NCBI RefSeq assembly: GCF_003254395.2
Contig: NC_037650.1
Span: 124,001 to 188,000 of the forward strand
Source of the DNA: Apis mellifera
Lineage: Eukaryota; Arthropoda; Insecta; Hymenoptera; Apidae
DNA length: 64,000 nucleotides
Reading direction: 5' to 3'
Positions 11,531 through 24,650 of this stretch are shown here, one piece after another. Positions within the stretch are counted from its first letter, which is position 1; each line of letters begins with the position of its first letter. The notes below the pieces were generated by a model. The model searched no databases and was not told the DNA's origin. It saw only the letters and a list, made by a program, of their open reading frames with translations. A program made the position numbers and the translations under genes.

Positions 11531-13190
11531 AGTATGTGATGGTCGCAACAAAAGCACCAATGTGAATCTTCGTTTATCATTTTATTATCCGTTGTCAAGC
11601 GAACGATTTGTTTGTCGCAATATGGTTCTTTATCAGAGAAATGATTATTTATATTAAAAGTATTATTATTTTAATCGATTTTAAAGTTATTTTGTTTGGA
11701 AAAGATTTATTTCTTTAGATTTGAAAATTAAATATAATAAAGTACGTTGTACATATTGGGAAATAGGATATATAAAAAAATTTCCTTTTTTTAATATCTT
11801 ACGATTTACTTACAATTTAATGAAGAAAATCCTATAACGATGCAGATTAAAGTAAAATAAAAAATAGAGAAAATGGAATTGGAATTATTTAAATGAAAAG
11901 TTTGCTTCTAATTAAAAAAATAATTAAGATTTTTTTTTAGACTGGATGGAATCTATTTGTTTGATAGATAATTATTACTTTGTTAAATTAATCAAGTTAT
12001 TAAATATTTCATTTAAACGATACGGAATGATAAGTAAAGTAAAATCATTAAATATTGGAATGAATAATGTAATGATAATTATTATTATAATAATATATAT
12101 ATATATTTTATAAGGAAATGTTTTACTATTTTATATTAATAAATATAGTCTTTTATATAATTCATATATTTTTAATAATATTATACATTTTTATTTTTAT
12201 AAATTTTAATTTTCATAAATTAATTTAAATATTTAATAATTTAAAAAGTTTAAATTTTTAACATTTAATATATGTATTATTATTAATTTTTAATATTTGC
12301 TTTTTATAAAAATATTCACATTTTTATAGAAAACATTTATTTTTAATCTCTTTAAAAGTATAAAATTATTGTCCAGAACTACTTATTCGTAAAATGTAGA
12401 ACAAATAATTCGAAATATAAATTGCAGACAATTTTTCCTCATTTTTCATTAACCATTTTAATTAATAATATTTTTCCTTTTTTCCTTCCTCTTTATTTCA
12501 TTTTACTTATTTATATCTCTCTTAGCCGCTATTCATTATTCTCGTTTCACTTCTTTTTCTCATTTTTCCATTTATTTATACATACTTGGGAAATAATCGA
12601 CCAATCGTTAAAAAAATTTATGACAAATCGAAAAAATTACGACGTTTTCGACTAACGAGGCGTACGCCAATGCGTATCGTTAAATAAATCATATCCTCAA
12701 TGGAGCGCATTCATCTTAAGCAACGCAAAATCGAACTTTTTTTCGACTGCACTCGAAATTCACGAATCTGTTTAAATTCTTGAGCGACGCATTATGAAAG
12801 CTTTCGTTCTCATCGAAATTATTGTATAACTTATGTATACAATTTTTTAATTATTTTGTAGTTTATATTCTAAATTTTATTCCTATTTTTCATAAAAAAG
12901 AAAAAAGAAAAAATTTATGCTAAACAATTTCAATTTAAGATCATCAATAAACGTTGATTCTTTTCATTTATCGCTATTTATATCTTCCATCGCAAAGTCC
13001 TATAAATTCACTAATAGAACCTTTCGCAACGATCCATCGCAGTTACCCCTCGTTGCTCCTTTTCATTCATTCATCTGATTCATCCGCTCATTTATCTTAA
13101 GGATGAATCATTTGATTCATACACATGTTCGAATCGTGGCAAAATTCGAAAAGGCATTTTCGATCAGGCAGACGATCATAGACGATCATT
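11531..13190. other. AT-rich non-coding DNA
   Basis: Very AT-rich DNA, especially 11640-12420, with ta/at runs near 12095-12110. No open frame resembles a protein, and nothing else stands out. Confidence 0.65.
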
Positions 13191-13590
13191 CCTTCGCTTC
13201 TCTCTCTCTCTCTTTCTCTCTTTTTCTCCTCTCTCGCCTCTTCTCCTCCTCCTCCTCTCTCCTCTCTCCATGAATGGCAAACTCGGATTTCGCTCGCTAT
13301 GTGTATAACGTATCGATCGACCGTCACCACTCGTATTTCTTTGCTTTCTCTACTCTCTATTTCCCTATTCCTGACACTGCTATTAGCCTATCTTAGCTTC
13401 CTGCGTATTCTATCTCTGACGTTCCGTCTTCACGGTGACATTACAGATTTCCTTCCTTTTTCTCTTTCTTTCTTGCATTCCCCGTTCCAACCTCCGCATC
13501 TGGGCCAAATTCTCTTTTGTCCCCTTCTTCAAACAATCTACCTTCATATTTCATCTACTTTTTTATTTCACTCGACATATTCCATTCCAT
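13191..13590 (+). repeat. Pyrimidine-rich tract with (CT)n and (TCC)n runs
   Basis: The plus strand is strongly C/T-biased. The densest part is 13191-13269, made of tct, ctc and tcc repeats. The bias then tails off to about 13590. The frame at 13299-13592 (97 codons, plus) is Leu/Ser/Phe-rich and looks like a hydrophobic or signal-like string, but the base bias alone would produce this, so I do not call it a gene. Confidence 0.75.
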
Positions 13591-16500
13591 AAAAATTTCG
13601 ATTGTACGAATACTATTATTATCGTCCAATGGATATTATATAATGCTTCTTTTTATTCTTTATGTCTTTTTTTTTTTTCGTTACTCTTCTCGGCTTATTC
13701 GTTTTATATCATAAGATACGATTATGTCGTCTGTACTTCGAATAACGAATTACGAAGAATATGTTTGCTTTGAATTCTTTTGTCGGTTAACGATCGATTC
13801 GAAAATAAGTGTGAATAATACGTTCGATGCCAAAAATTCTTTGAACGTAGATTGCTAAAGAGCAAAGGGATGAAGTAAAAATGTAGGAATAAATATATAT
13901 TTTGCTAAAAAATTGTTTTGGATATGCAAATATACATATGTATGTATTACTAATTAATCTAAGTAAATGTAATTATATAATATAAAATGTACAAAAATGT
14001 TTGAAATGAAATATATATATTTAATGATAGAAATACAAATTCTAACACTAATAATTTTAGGTAAAATGAATCTAATTAGCTTTCTTAAAATATATAATAT
14101 CGTAAAATGTTATAAAAATTACACAACTTTTGGTACTTTTTAATGATCGTATTAAATCATTTATGAAAAATAAAAGATTTGCTCACGAATATATACTGCA
14201 ACGAAAAATAAATCTATTAATAATGATTGAATTGTATTATTATTAAACTTTTTCTGCTCGCGAAGTAATAAAGCGTTCTTGCCTTCTAGTCAATGAAAGT
14301 ACCTATTAAAAAGTTGGTAAAAAAATCGTGTTTCCGATGGAAAATTCATTCTTCGTATAATCCCCTCAATTCGTGAAATTCTTCACTAACTTAATAAGAA
14401 TATTTAAAGAAAGTCTTCTGTCCTCTCTCTCCTCTTTGTAATTTTTACTCGGTAGAGAAATATGAAATACTCGAGGAATTTAAATCATTACATATTTTTT
14501 TAATCGTTCTAAACTTTTTCCAGAATTAAAAAAAATTTACACGGTGATATCTTACAAATTAGTTTTAATTTCACGGGGAGTTGAAACCATATCGAAAAGC
14601 TCCTTGCTAATGAACGTACCTGTAACGTACTAATCATCAATAATTATGCAATTATACGAGTTCTTTGAGAAAATAATCACGATAACTATCTGGACGCTAA
14701 CGACTAGATGCGTTTCTCGATTCACTCTCGCGAGAACTGACATTCGTTAATTAAATTTTTCCAGATTCCACCTATGCTTTTTACGCTTCTTCTTCTCTTC
14801 AAAGAATTTTCTTCAAAGAATTCTTGCTCTTTCACGCGAAATTTCACTGAAATGTGAACGTGTTTGATGTATACGAGTACAAATTTGTAAAGATACATAA
14901 ATACGGAAAGAGAAAATATTTTGATAAAGTGACTTTGTTTTATTAATCTTCGAAATAAAAAATTTATAAAATATTTTCTAAAAATATGTATTTGATATAT
15001 TAAAGTATTTTAGTTTTTCGAAAATTATATAAATATATGTAGTTCGATTTCTGAGTGGCTTGATTGAAAAATTATTAACTACAATTGGTATAAGTTCTAT
15101 GGTATTTTAGAAATTCTAAGAATAAAATAAGAATTATAATTTCTAGATGTATCTTTTTCAAACTAAAAATCGGTCGATGGATCGCTGATGTAAATGAAAA
15201 TGTCAAGAGAAAAGTTTCTCTTTACGTAGATACTTAATGATTGTGTTATCAAGATTTATATATTATAAGACGACGAGAAGTAAATCGAAACTTGACTAAA
15301 ACTAAATTCAAATATTCACTTTTGTCATACAAATACCAAACAGTATTTTATTGTACAAGAGAAACAGTAAGAAAAAAATCGATTTCCAAAATATATATCG
15401 TTACAATTTTACGAACGAAATTCGAGATAAATTGTAATGAATAACATATGGAAATTGAAGAGATACGTTTATGCAAATCTATAATAGTAATTGTATTATT
15501 TTTCAGTTACGTTTCTGCACGAAATTATGCGAAAATGCATTTAAATTATTGAATGTGTAGCGCGCGATATATGTAAGTTTGTTCGTTTTAATATAAATCC
15601 AAATAAAATGAGATTATTTATCGTGTCGTTTGTTAATCACAATTTCACATGAATTTTAGTAATGATATTAAAAATTGAATCTGTATGCATATATTTACAG
15701 GAATAAATCTTGTATTATTCCTTATTTATTACTATCGTGTGAAAATTTATATTTATCAAAATTATTTAATATAAAATATGTTTACAGATGTTTTTATTTT
15801 AAATAAATATTATTGCATCATCAATTGTTATCAATTGCGCGAAAAAATAAGAAATTTGAATACCACGTATTATTTAACGAGATTTATAATAGAAATATTA
15901 AAATAATCAATATACTCCTAAATTTTTTTTACAAAAATTTTAAACTCCATAAATAAAAGTTACTTGAATCGAATAAATTATTAATCGATAAATTGTTTTG
16001 AAAAAAATATATATATTTATAAAGATTTTAAATTCCAGAATTTATATTTTTTATCATATCTGAAATAATATAAGTATCTAAAAATCATTGTGAATATCCC
16101 CAATCTGCAATCCATTGGCGTTCGTGGCTTATCTAATATCGTATCAGATACCTTACTATTTCGTATGCAAGATACAGCAATGTTAATTCTACTACTATAT
16201 GCATTGCATACATTATGGTCAAAAGCCGTGACTAAAGCTTCTAATTTCTCTTCGAGACAGTACTCGATGTTCGCCAACAGACAAATAAATAACACTTTTT
16301 ATCGCAGTGTTCCCCATTACGTTGATTGCAAATTACATATCGATATATGTTTCTAATTAATACATTTAGAAAAAATTATTACTTTATTTTATAATTTTTT
16401 TATTATTTCTTTTCATTATTTTCATTATTCCTATCTTTACAAATTTAAAGAAATGATTTTTAAAAAAAATGGTCATTAAACAATATTAAAATTCTATATA

Positions 16501-16990
16501 ATTTAATCAATAATAATAGTTACATTTTGCGAATAATAGATTATAAATTATCGATATCGATAAATATTTACTTTTACACGGATAAATACGACAATAATAG
16601 CTAATAATAAATAAATAGATAACAATAATAATCAATATTTATTAAATAATAGATAATAAAACAAGTGAAATCCAACGAATCGATCAATTTAATATAAAAT
16701 CGTACACAAAAATTGCCTGTACAACAATTTATCGATACTATTAATCGGTCAATCGTCGCGTAAAAAAGGTGGAAAGAAGGTTTCCAGATAGAATTCGATT
16801 TGGTGAGAAAAGAGAATTGTGGAAAAAGGGAAAAAATTGAAAAGCGAGGGAGCAGTGATCGGAGATACGGTAACGAAATGTAATTGGCAAGTCTTAATTA
16901 AAATAATGGCGTCGCGACGTGAATCCGGTAAACCGGGATGAGAAACATGACGGCTAATTCGTGCTATGCAGTATCCACTCTGCAAATTGC
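13591..16990. other. AT-rich non-coding DNA
   Basis: No gene recognised. At 16017-16356 both strands are open for about 90 codons (plus 16090-16356, minus 16017-16295). The sequence there is less repetitive than its flanks, but neither translation matches a family I know. An ancient repeat fragment is possible. A short direct repeat of cttcaaagaatt lies at about 14798-14823. Confidence 0.55.
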
Positions 16991-18650
16991 CCGTGCAAAA
17001 TTAAATAAAGCAAATGGGGGCGGCGAGCGGTGGTGGCCAGGTCGAAATGAATTTTTTTCCTCGTCGTTCAAAGGATCCGCCTGTGGCCCGTCGAAATTTC
17101 ACGTCGAAAGGATACAACGAATTAAATTACGCGAACCTCGTAGGATTGAGGGAAGGGCAAGCTTTCGTTTGGTGGTTGAAAATCTTTCGTCGGCTCGTAT
17201 ATATAGCAAATCATGATCGGATGAATCCATTTTAGTGAATAAAAAATTCGTAAGTAGATTTATGGGGGTGGAGAAATTATTTGAAAATATCGTTGGAAAA
17301 TAGGAATTATCGTGATGAAGATTGATATTTCTTTTTCGAAAAAGCAATAAGAATTCAAAGTTCCTTTTTTCTTAAATAATAGATTTCTGAATAATTAAAT
17401 TATCATAAATAACAATAATTCGATACTCTATTAATTATAGAAATAATATACGATTCTCAATCAACGAAACGTTCACACGGCATTGGTAATTTCTAGCATT
17501 CGTTCGTAAGTAACAAGAGAAAAAAATATACGAATGAATGAAAATAAATGATAATAAATAAAAAAGAATGAGAAATGAGAGGAAATAGCGAGATACTGTA
17601 TATTCACAATTATTATTATCGTTAGAAAAATCATTATCGATGAAATTTCTATTTATAAATAATATATTAAAATTCTTTTGTGATCATAGAATTTTTGAGA
17701 TGATAGAATTACAATTTAATTATTCTTCTTCACGCTTGTGAACGAAATTGCACATAAGGTGAACATTAGAACGTTATTACGACACACGATGCTTATTGAA
17801 CGGTTTTTAAGAGCACTTGAGACCAGTCGGCAAGAGGAATGTCTAGAGTCTGCAGTCGCGTTTCTGTTAATTCTGCGAAATCGGCGACATTTTGACTGGA
17901 GGATTGTCTTTGTTCAAGGGGGATTGAGAGAATCTCATTGAACTTTGCGGTTTGATAGCGCCTGATATATAGTGGAAAAGTAATTAAGTAACAGCAGTGC
18001 GTGCGTAAGTATTTGATAATTTATTTTTTCTTGTTTTGCAAATGTATTAATGAAATATTTTTGCTATAATCTTTGAAATATTCAAAAAAAAAAAGAACTA
18101 ACTATAAATAGAATAATATAATTTTTTTAAATATAAAGATACGAAATAAAAGAAAAAGAACAAAAAGAACAAAGCACTGATCTCAATAAAATCAATAAAT
18201 ATTTTCTTTCTAATTGCAACATTATTGTTACTGTAAACCCATAAAAGAAAAAAAAAAGTTCTTATCAATGATATATTTATTTTTATTAGGTGTTTTCTAA
18301 CAACACGATGTACAATTTGCAATAAAACACTGTTGAGAATCGATCGAGTAAGGGGATCGACGAGGAGACAAGACAAGTACGAGAGGCTTTAAACTTTACG
18401 ACGAACTTTAAACAAATCGAAAATTTCGCGAGTCTCGACAGGTAAGTACGATGGAACGAGAGTTTTCGAGGGTTCGCGAAAAATCTCGACGACTTCCTTC
18501 CAGACGTTTCTCTGTACCAGTCGGAACTTAAACGAGTTTTCAAGACTGTGACGAATATAAATAACAATAAAATTTCTTTTCCCTCAGAATCACATGAGCC
18601 AATAACAAATTCAAACGTGCTCGAATCACGATCAACCACGATTTTCTTTC
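16991..18650. other. Mixed DNA with two CpG-richer islands
   Basis: Islands at about 17000-17240 and 18290-18650 are richer in CpG and GG/CC words than their flanks. Overlapping short frames on both strands cover each, as expected when stop codons thin out. No known domain or convincing splice-framed exon is seen. The DNA between them is AT-rich. Confidence 0.5.
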
Positions 18651-21600
18651 GTCCTTCGATCTCTTGATTTTATGATGCGAATTAACAAAATTTGATTCCT
18701 ATTGAATCTATTCGCACAAATTATGTAAACTTGCATAATTTGATAAGAAAAAAAATTCTTGCTTTTTCGATTTATCGCAATTTTTTTATAGCTCGAATCA
18801 CAATTTTCGTGTTTAACCACGAAACGTTTTTTTAACCATGTCTCTATCTATTTTTAAGGAAAAAATCGTTGCTTATAAGCATGAGTTCGAAATTCATTGC
18901 CAATTATAGATTATATATATAATTTTTGTCAATTGAGAAGAAAGTTTTGAAATAATCGAAAACAATGTGTTGCAAGATCAATGATAATTTATCGTTATCT
19001 ATAATATATAGAAATATATCTAATGAAAAGTAAATAAGATATTATGTTTAACGCATAATAGTAAAAGTGTTAATCTATTGAAAATAATTTTTAAGAGTAT
19101 TATTATAATTGAAAAACATAAATAATTATCTAGATAATAGGGAGATTTATTTATTATTGTATAAAAGAATTATAGAATTCGTTATATTGTCAACTAATTT
19201 AATATTAATTTTAGAATTGAACATGCTCTTCTATTCTATGAAATATTTTTTTTTTAGTCATCAAAAAGCATAAATATCAAAAATTCAACACATCGTTTTT
19301 CTTTTATTTATAATCTTTGTTTTATCAAACTCAAAAAAAAACATATTATAAAAATTTTTTAATTCATTTCTTTCTATCATTTTCGAATTTTTTTCGATTC
19401 AAAGTTTATAAATGGAAAACGTATGGCCAAGTCGCTTTTTCCATTCTTTGAGTATAATTCATACTAACGTGTCTTTAATCGTCTGCCGTTAGAACGCGTT
19501 TCATGCCGCGTCTTCCGCTCATTGCGAAATTAGCATCCCTTGACTCTCTCATAAACTTCAGTTTCAACCTTAATCAAATTCTCCGTCTTTGTGACTCATC
19601 ATTTTATCGCTATAATTTCGAACATTCGTATAATTTTACATTCGAACAATTTCTATCTCTTCCAACCGTTATGTACACACACACACATGTAGATGTTTCA
19701 ATTTTTTCCTTTTCACTGTTATTTTAATTAATTAAATTATTTTGATATTTTGCAAAGAGCGTGTATGGATCGGGATAATTCGATACGTTAACATCAATAT
19801 TCAATTTTACGCGTTGGCGACAATTTTCTCCGATAAAAATTGAACGCGTTATTGCGATCTCGTTTCATTTTCGCGAAATATGATCCCGAACGAATAAAGC
19901 ATAACGCGAATTCAGTTATGCGTTATATCCTATTTACAAGCGAACAAAATTGTATAGAATTTGGCTACGTGTGAGTACATTTGATATGGCCAGTAATGCG
20001 TGACAATAGAATGTCGAATCGAATGTATCGAATTTCTTCGATAATTTTATTATTCGTCGATAATGTTTTTTTGCTTTTCTTAACTAATCGTATATTGATT
20101 TTTCGTAAGAATAAATTTAGAATCAGTGGAAAGATTGTTTAATTTTTATAGCTATTTTTATATTTTGTTGTTGTAAACTATTGATTTACAAGCTTTATAA
20201 TTTCAAAATATTTTATTCGCAAAGTGAATTAAAATTTTAAAGAACTCGATTTATTTCTTATCATTGTTATTTTATTATAATTCCTTCCAGTATTCTATGA
20301 TATTTTTTAATTTATGAAAATATTTATATCTAATTAGTAGGAAAAGTACGAATTTTAATTTAAATGATAAAAACATATTAATATTTATAATTCTAGAATA
20401 TCTTGTATTTCTTAACTTTTGGAATAAAAATTCAGTTTACATAATTTATTTTTCATTTACCAATTTGATATTTATTTTAATTTATTTTATTTTTTTCGAA
20501 AAGTATTAAAAATACTTTATAATTTTAGAAATATAATATTTGAATATTAGAATGGAATATCGTAGTATTAACTTTTAAATTTATTATTTACAACTCTCTT
20601 TACAATTTTAATCATGTTTTTCGCAATTAAAATTAAAATTAAATTAATCAAATATAAATCCCTTCAATCCCAAAGAAAATCTCGTTTCGTACAATGCCGA
20701 TTAACATTATAAATATTCAACGAGAAGATAAAGCGATTTTAATAAAATTCTACATCGCAAACGTTTCGCGTACGTATATTTTCCTTAATAAAACTGTCTC
20801 GAGCTTATTTTGCAACGAACAACGGAAGCTTCGATATACCGGTCGTAACAATTTCTCCGTTCCGTGGCTTGTATCGGTTACCAATCACTAAAAGGGTGCA
20901 TGAAAAATTGCGGTTCGAGCTGATGTTTCCCCTCGTAGAAATTTTATAAAGTTGTATGTTGTGCATTATGTCTCTCATGCCGACACGCGATGGAATCGTT
21001 CTTCAAAAGAAAATTATGCGACAGTTAACACGTTTAACATCGCGAAATGTGGTCTGGTTTCTGTGTTACTACTAGTCTTGATTATGCGAACATATTAAGA
21101 TGAAATCTTGGAAAATAATAGTAGATATAATCTTAGGAAAGCCACAGGCGCAAAGAACAAAGTCGATCGACACCTCGTAATTTCTACGAGAGATATAATT
21201 TTATGGTCCAAGCTGTTGACCATTGTTTATTTCTTCTCGAATGAAATATGAAAATATATATGAGAAATTAATTTTGCGATAATGTTAACGTTATGAATTA
21301 TTATGTATACGACACGTTCATTTTATTTTGTTCGTATAAAAAATGTTTCTTTTATCAACCGATTTTATCGGTTCTAAAGTGTTGGTTTATAATGGTTTTA
21401 CTTATCTGATATTTGTGATTTGTTTGTTTAATGCGAAAACTATTTGTCATATAGATAAAACTTTTTAGATGACAAAAAGAAATTTGTTTGTTTCAAGAAA
21501 TAATTATCTTTTTTTTTTATATAACGTGATTAAAATATATTAATTACACTGTAACAATTGGTATAACAAAATAAAAAGGATATTTAAAATCTTAAGTTAA

Positions 21601-21940
21601 TTTTTACGAGAATATATCGCTGAAATTGAATTTACTTATTTATTTCATTTTATATCTATGAGTAGAATTACACTATGAAATGTATTAAGAATCCTTTGTA
21701 TTTTCGATTTTAATATATTAAAATATTCTCTTTTTTAACCTCTTTGTATTATATATATATCGATACAAATAGATTTATTTTGTGATATTGTTGCATTTTT
21801 TTTTTTTTAATAGAAGCAACTATTTGTCATTTTGCTAAAATCTTGCACAGATATTTCTATCATGAAATTTAATTGTTTATAACTTAACAAATCTATAAAC
21901 AGTAAGTATCGTTCATTATTTTTACATATCCATATATATT
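18651..21940. other. AT-rich non-coding DNA
   Basis: No gene recognised. Modest CpG-richer patches at about 19740-20000 and 20690-21200 interrupt the AT-rich sequence. A short CA run lies at about 19675-19685. Confidence 0.6.
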
Positions 21941-22187
21941 TTTTTATTTTCTATTTCATTGTCTAGAATCAATTTTCCAAATACTATCATTTTTATAAGA
22001 AAGAATTCTGTTAATATTCTCTTTTATATATTCACGATTAATCAGATTAAACAATTTTAAACATTGATTTTTTTATTTTCTATTTCATTGTCTAGAATCA
22101 ATTTTCCAAATACCATCATTTTTACAAGAAAGAATTCTGTTAACATTCTCTTTTATATATTCACGATTAATCAGATTAAACAATTTA
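21941..22187 (+). repeat. Tandem duplication, 129-bp period, two copies
   Basis: The segment running from tttttattttctatttcatt through agattaaacaattt occurs twice, 129 bp apart, at about 21941-22057 and 22070-22186. The copies differ at only about three positions, mostly T to C (for example tact/tacc, tata/taca, aata/aaca). They are separated by a short linker. Near identity suggests a recent duplication. Confidence 0.92.
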
Positions 22188-24119
22188 TCTTTATTAAAAA
22201 TTCGATTCAGTAGATTTTTCTTTAAATAATTCCTTTAAAATGTCGAATCAGAAAACGATAACAATGCTGGTCGATGATTATGATTCTCTCATGAATAGAA
22301 TTTCGTTTTGTTTTTGTCAATGGATTATCACGAAATGTAAATAGCGTTTATCTTTCGTTGCTAATTACATAATTTATCAATCGATAGGTTTACCATACGA
22401 TCCGCGAAATGCGCGATTCATCGATTTCACGCATTTTCTCGAATCTTATAAGCCAATAAAATTTATTGGAAAAAAATCGTTCGCGTCATTAAAAGAACTT
22501 TCATTGTTAAATAGAGATCGAATTTACGGAAAAGGGAAATATCACGTGATTGGATGAATAAATGAATACTAAATGTCGTGGTAATTATAATTTTTTGAAC
22601 TTATGCAATCAACAGTTAAAAATATTGGAAATTTTTCTGTAGAAACAAATTAAAAAAAAGAAAGTTAAAAAATACGTAAAACTGAATTTATAATTAATAA
22701 TTCATAATATAAATAAGATCAAGGAGATACTAAGAATGATTTAAGAAAAATAGTTTATTATAAAACGATAATCAAGAATAACGAAATTGATTTTTGAGAA
22801 AATAAAATTCAATTAAATTTTTCGTGAATTCCACTTCTTTTTTTTTCAATTCTTTGCGACAATTTTTAGCGATGGTTAGCAAAGTTTTTGTTAGGAGTCG
22901 TAGAAGGATATTTGCAATTTCACAATGTTTGATATACTTTGTAGAGCGCACGTTCGGTATATCTTTACGAAAACTTTTCCTTAAGTTTTGACTAGTTCTA
23001 TATTCTCATCCATTTCATACGTGCAGCTTATATAATTTTGTTTGAATATTTTCTTAAATTTCTTGTAGTTTGTTATATTTCAAGGAAATGTTTTTTTTTT
23101 TTTCTTTTCGTTAGAACTTTTTCTAAAGTTGAATGCAAGAGCTGGAAGGAAAAATCTCTCGCTTTTTATCGAGAGACTATCTTTTGTTTCTCTAAAATAA
23201 AAATTCTCTATTGTTTTCCTTTCAACTTATTTTTGTTCAAAAATCTTTTTAGAAATTTTCTAAAATAACGATTTTATGTCAAAAGATGTAATACAATTTA
23301 AAGGATTTGCTAGTTAAAACTTCGATACAAAGGGAATCCGCGATTTATTTGTATTTCGGTTTCATGCTATCAAATAACGAATATATTGCACGATTTGAAA
23401 TGATTGGCATTAAATAAGTGAAATTGTGAACGTAAATCAAATTAATCAAAAATAAAATAAAAATATTTTATTGCACATGAAATAATGTTTGCATGATGAC
23501 AGTGATAAAGTGATAATTCGCAAATTAATAATAAACGATTCATACAAGCTTTTTTATATTGATTCAAAAAAAAAATCATATATAAAAAAACATATTTTTA
23601 ATGAAATTGAAATACATTATTAAATAGATTGGTTTTATTTCATTTTTTCAAATCGATCCTCTAAATATAAATATGTATCATTATGTATCATTTTTACACT
23701 AAAATCTATAATTAAAAAATTTATACGTAAAATTATATTAAAATTATATTCATACGTAAAATATAAGTAAAAATTAATTATATTTCGTTGTTCGAATCTT
23801 TTATTATAAACAATTTTATTATAATTTAATATTCTATATTATTAACACTTGATGTATATTGTACAAATAAATAAAAAATAGCAAAATAAGCGAAGATGGA
23901 TGAGTGAAATTTTGTTTTGATTAAAAATTTAATCTTTAAATAATTATAAAAATTTAATTGCGACTCGATTCTGTACTTTTTTAATGAATCTAGAAAAAAA
24001 ATTATTCATATTTTCTCTAGAAACTATCATTGCTGATAACGGAAAATTAGTTATTTTAAATTCTTATTAAAAAAAAAAAAAAAAAAAAATATCGAAATAG
24101 TGCAGATGAATGGTAAGAA
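22188..24119. other. AT-rich non-coding DNA with A21 run
   Basis: No gene recognised. The stretch is AT-rich, with a moderate CpG-richer patch at about 22380-22560. A run of 21 A lies at 24069-24089 at the edge of the next island. Confidence 0.6.
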
Positions 24120-24650
24120 CTATTTATGTTAACATTTCAATGGACTAAAGGTTTCGCTCGTGGCGAAAACTGCCTCGTCTTGCTTCGAGGTAACTTCGAT
24201 AAGCTTTTAATTAGATAAAACTTCTTGAACCGCTACTAATTATCTCGCAATTCTCGTACGTAATTCACTTAAGTTTTCTCCCATAGACGGTGGAACCTCG
24301 AAGATCTAATTGGCCGTCTCCGCGCTTACCGTGGACCGCGTAAACAATTTAAGAGTGATTAACAGTTTAACAAACGACGGCTTTAATGAAACGACCACCG
24401 CCCTTTAGCCATTCAGCTTCCGGCTGCAAAATATTTTTCACTCTTTCCTTCCTTGCTTGCATAATTTCACTTCTCATCCCCGAACTCGAATCAAACCTGC
24501 GCGCGGCTTTTTGACAGAAACTTTCTTAAGAAATCAATAAAGGAGAATTACCAAAGTTTCGTCTTGCTCGTTACAACTTTCGTCCCGTGCGCGCGTTTCG
24601 AATATTTCTCGCGGATCCCCGTCGAAAGGGAAGAACTCGTCATCTTGTTA
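24120..24650. promoter_or_regulatory. Candidate regulatory island with paired TAATTA sites
   Basis: This block is rich in CpG and complex sequence between two AT deserts. It contains TAATTA homeodomain cores at 24208-24213 and 24237-24242, about three helical turns apart. Several gacggtgga/accgtggac-like words also lie near 24285-24335. No open frame of note crosses the middle of it. Calling it an enhancer is inference from composition and motifs; no conservation data are available here. Confidence 0.35.

Noticed and set aside
13299..13592. Signal-peptide-like hydrophobic plus-strand frame
   Set aside because: The Leu/Ser/Phe content follows directly from the CT-rich base bias.
16017..16356. 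Frames open on both strands, suspected old transposase fragment
   Set aside because: No transposase motif could be identified in either translation.
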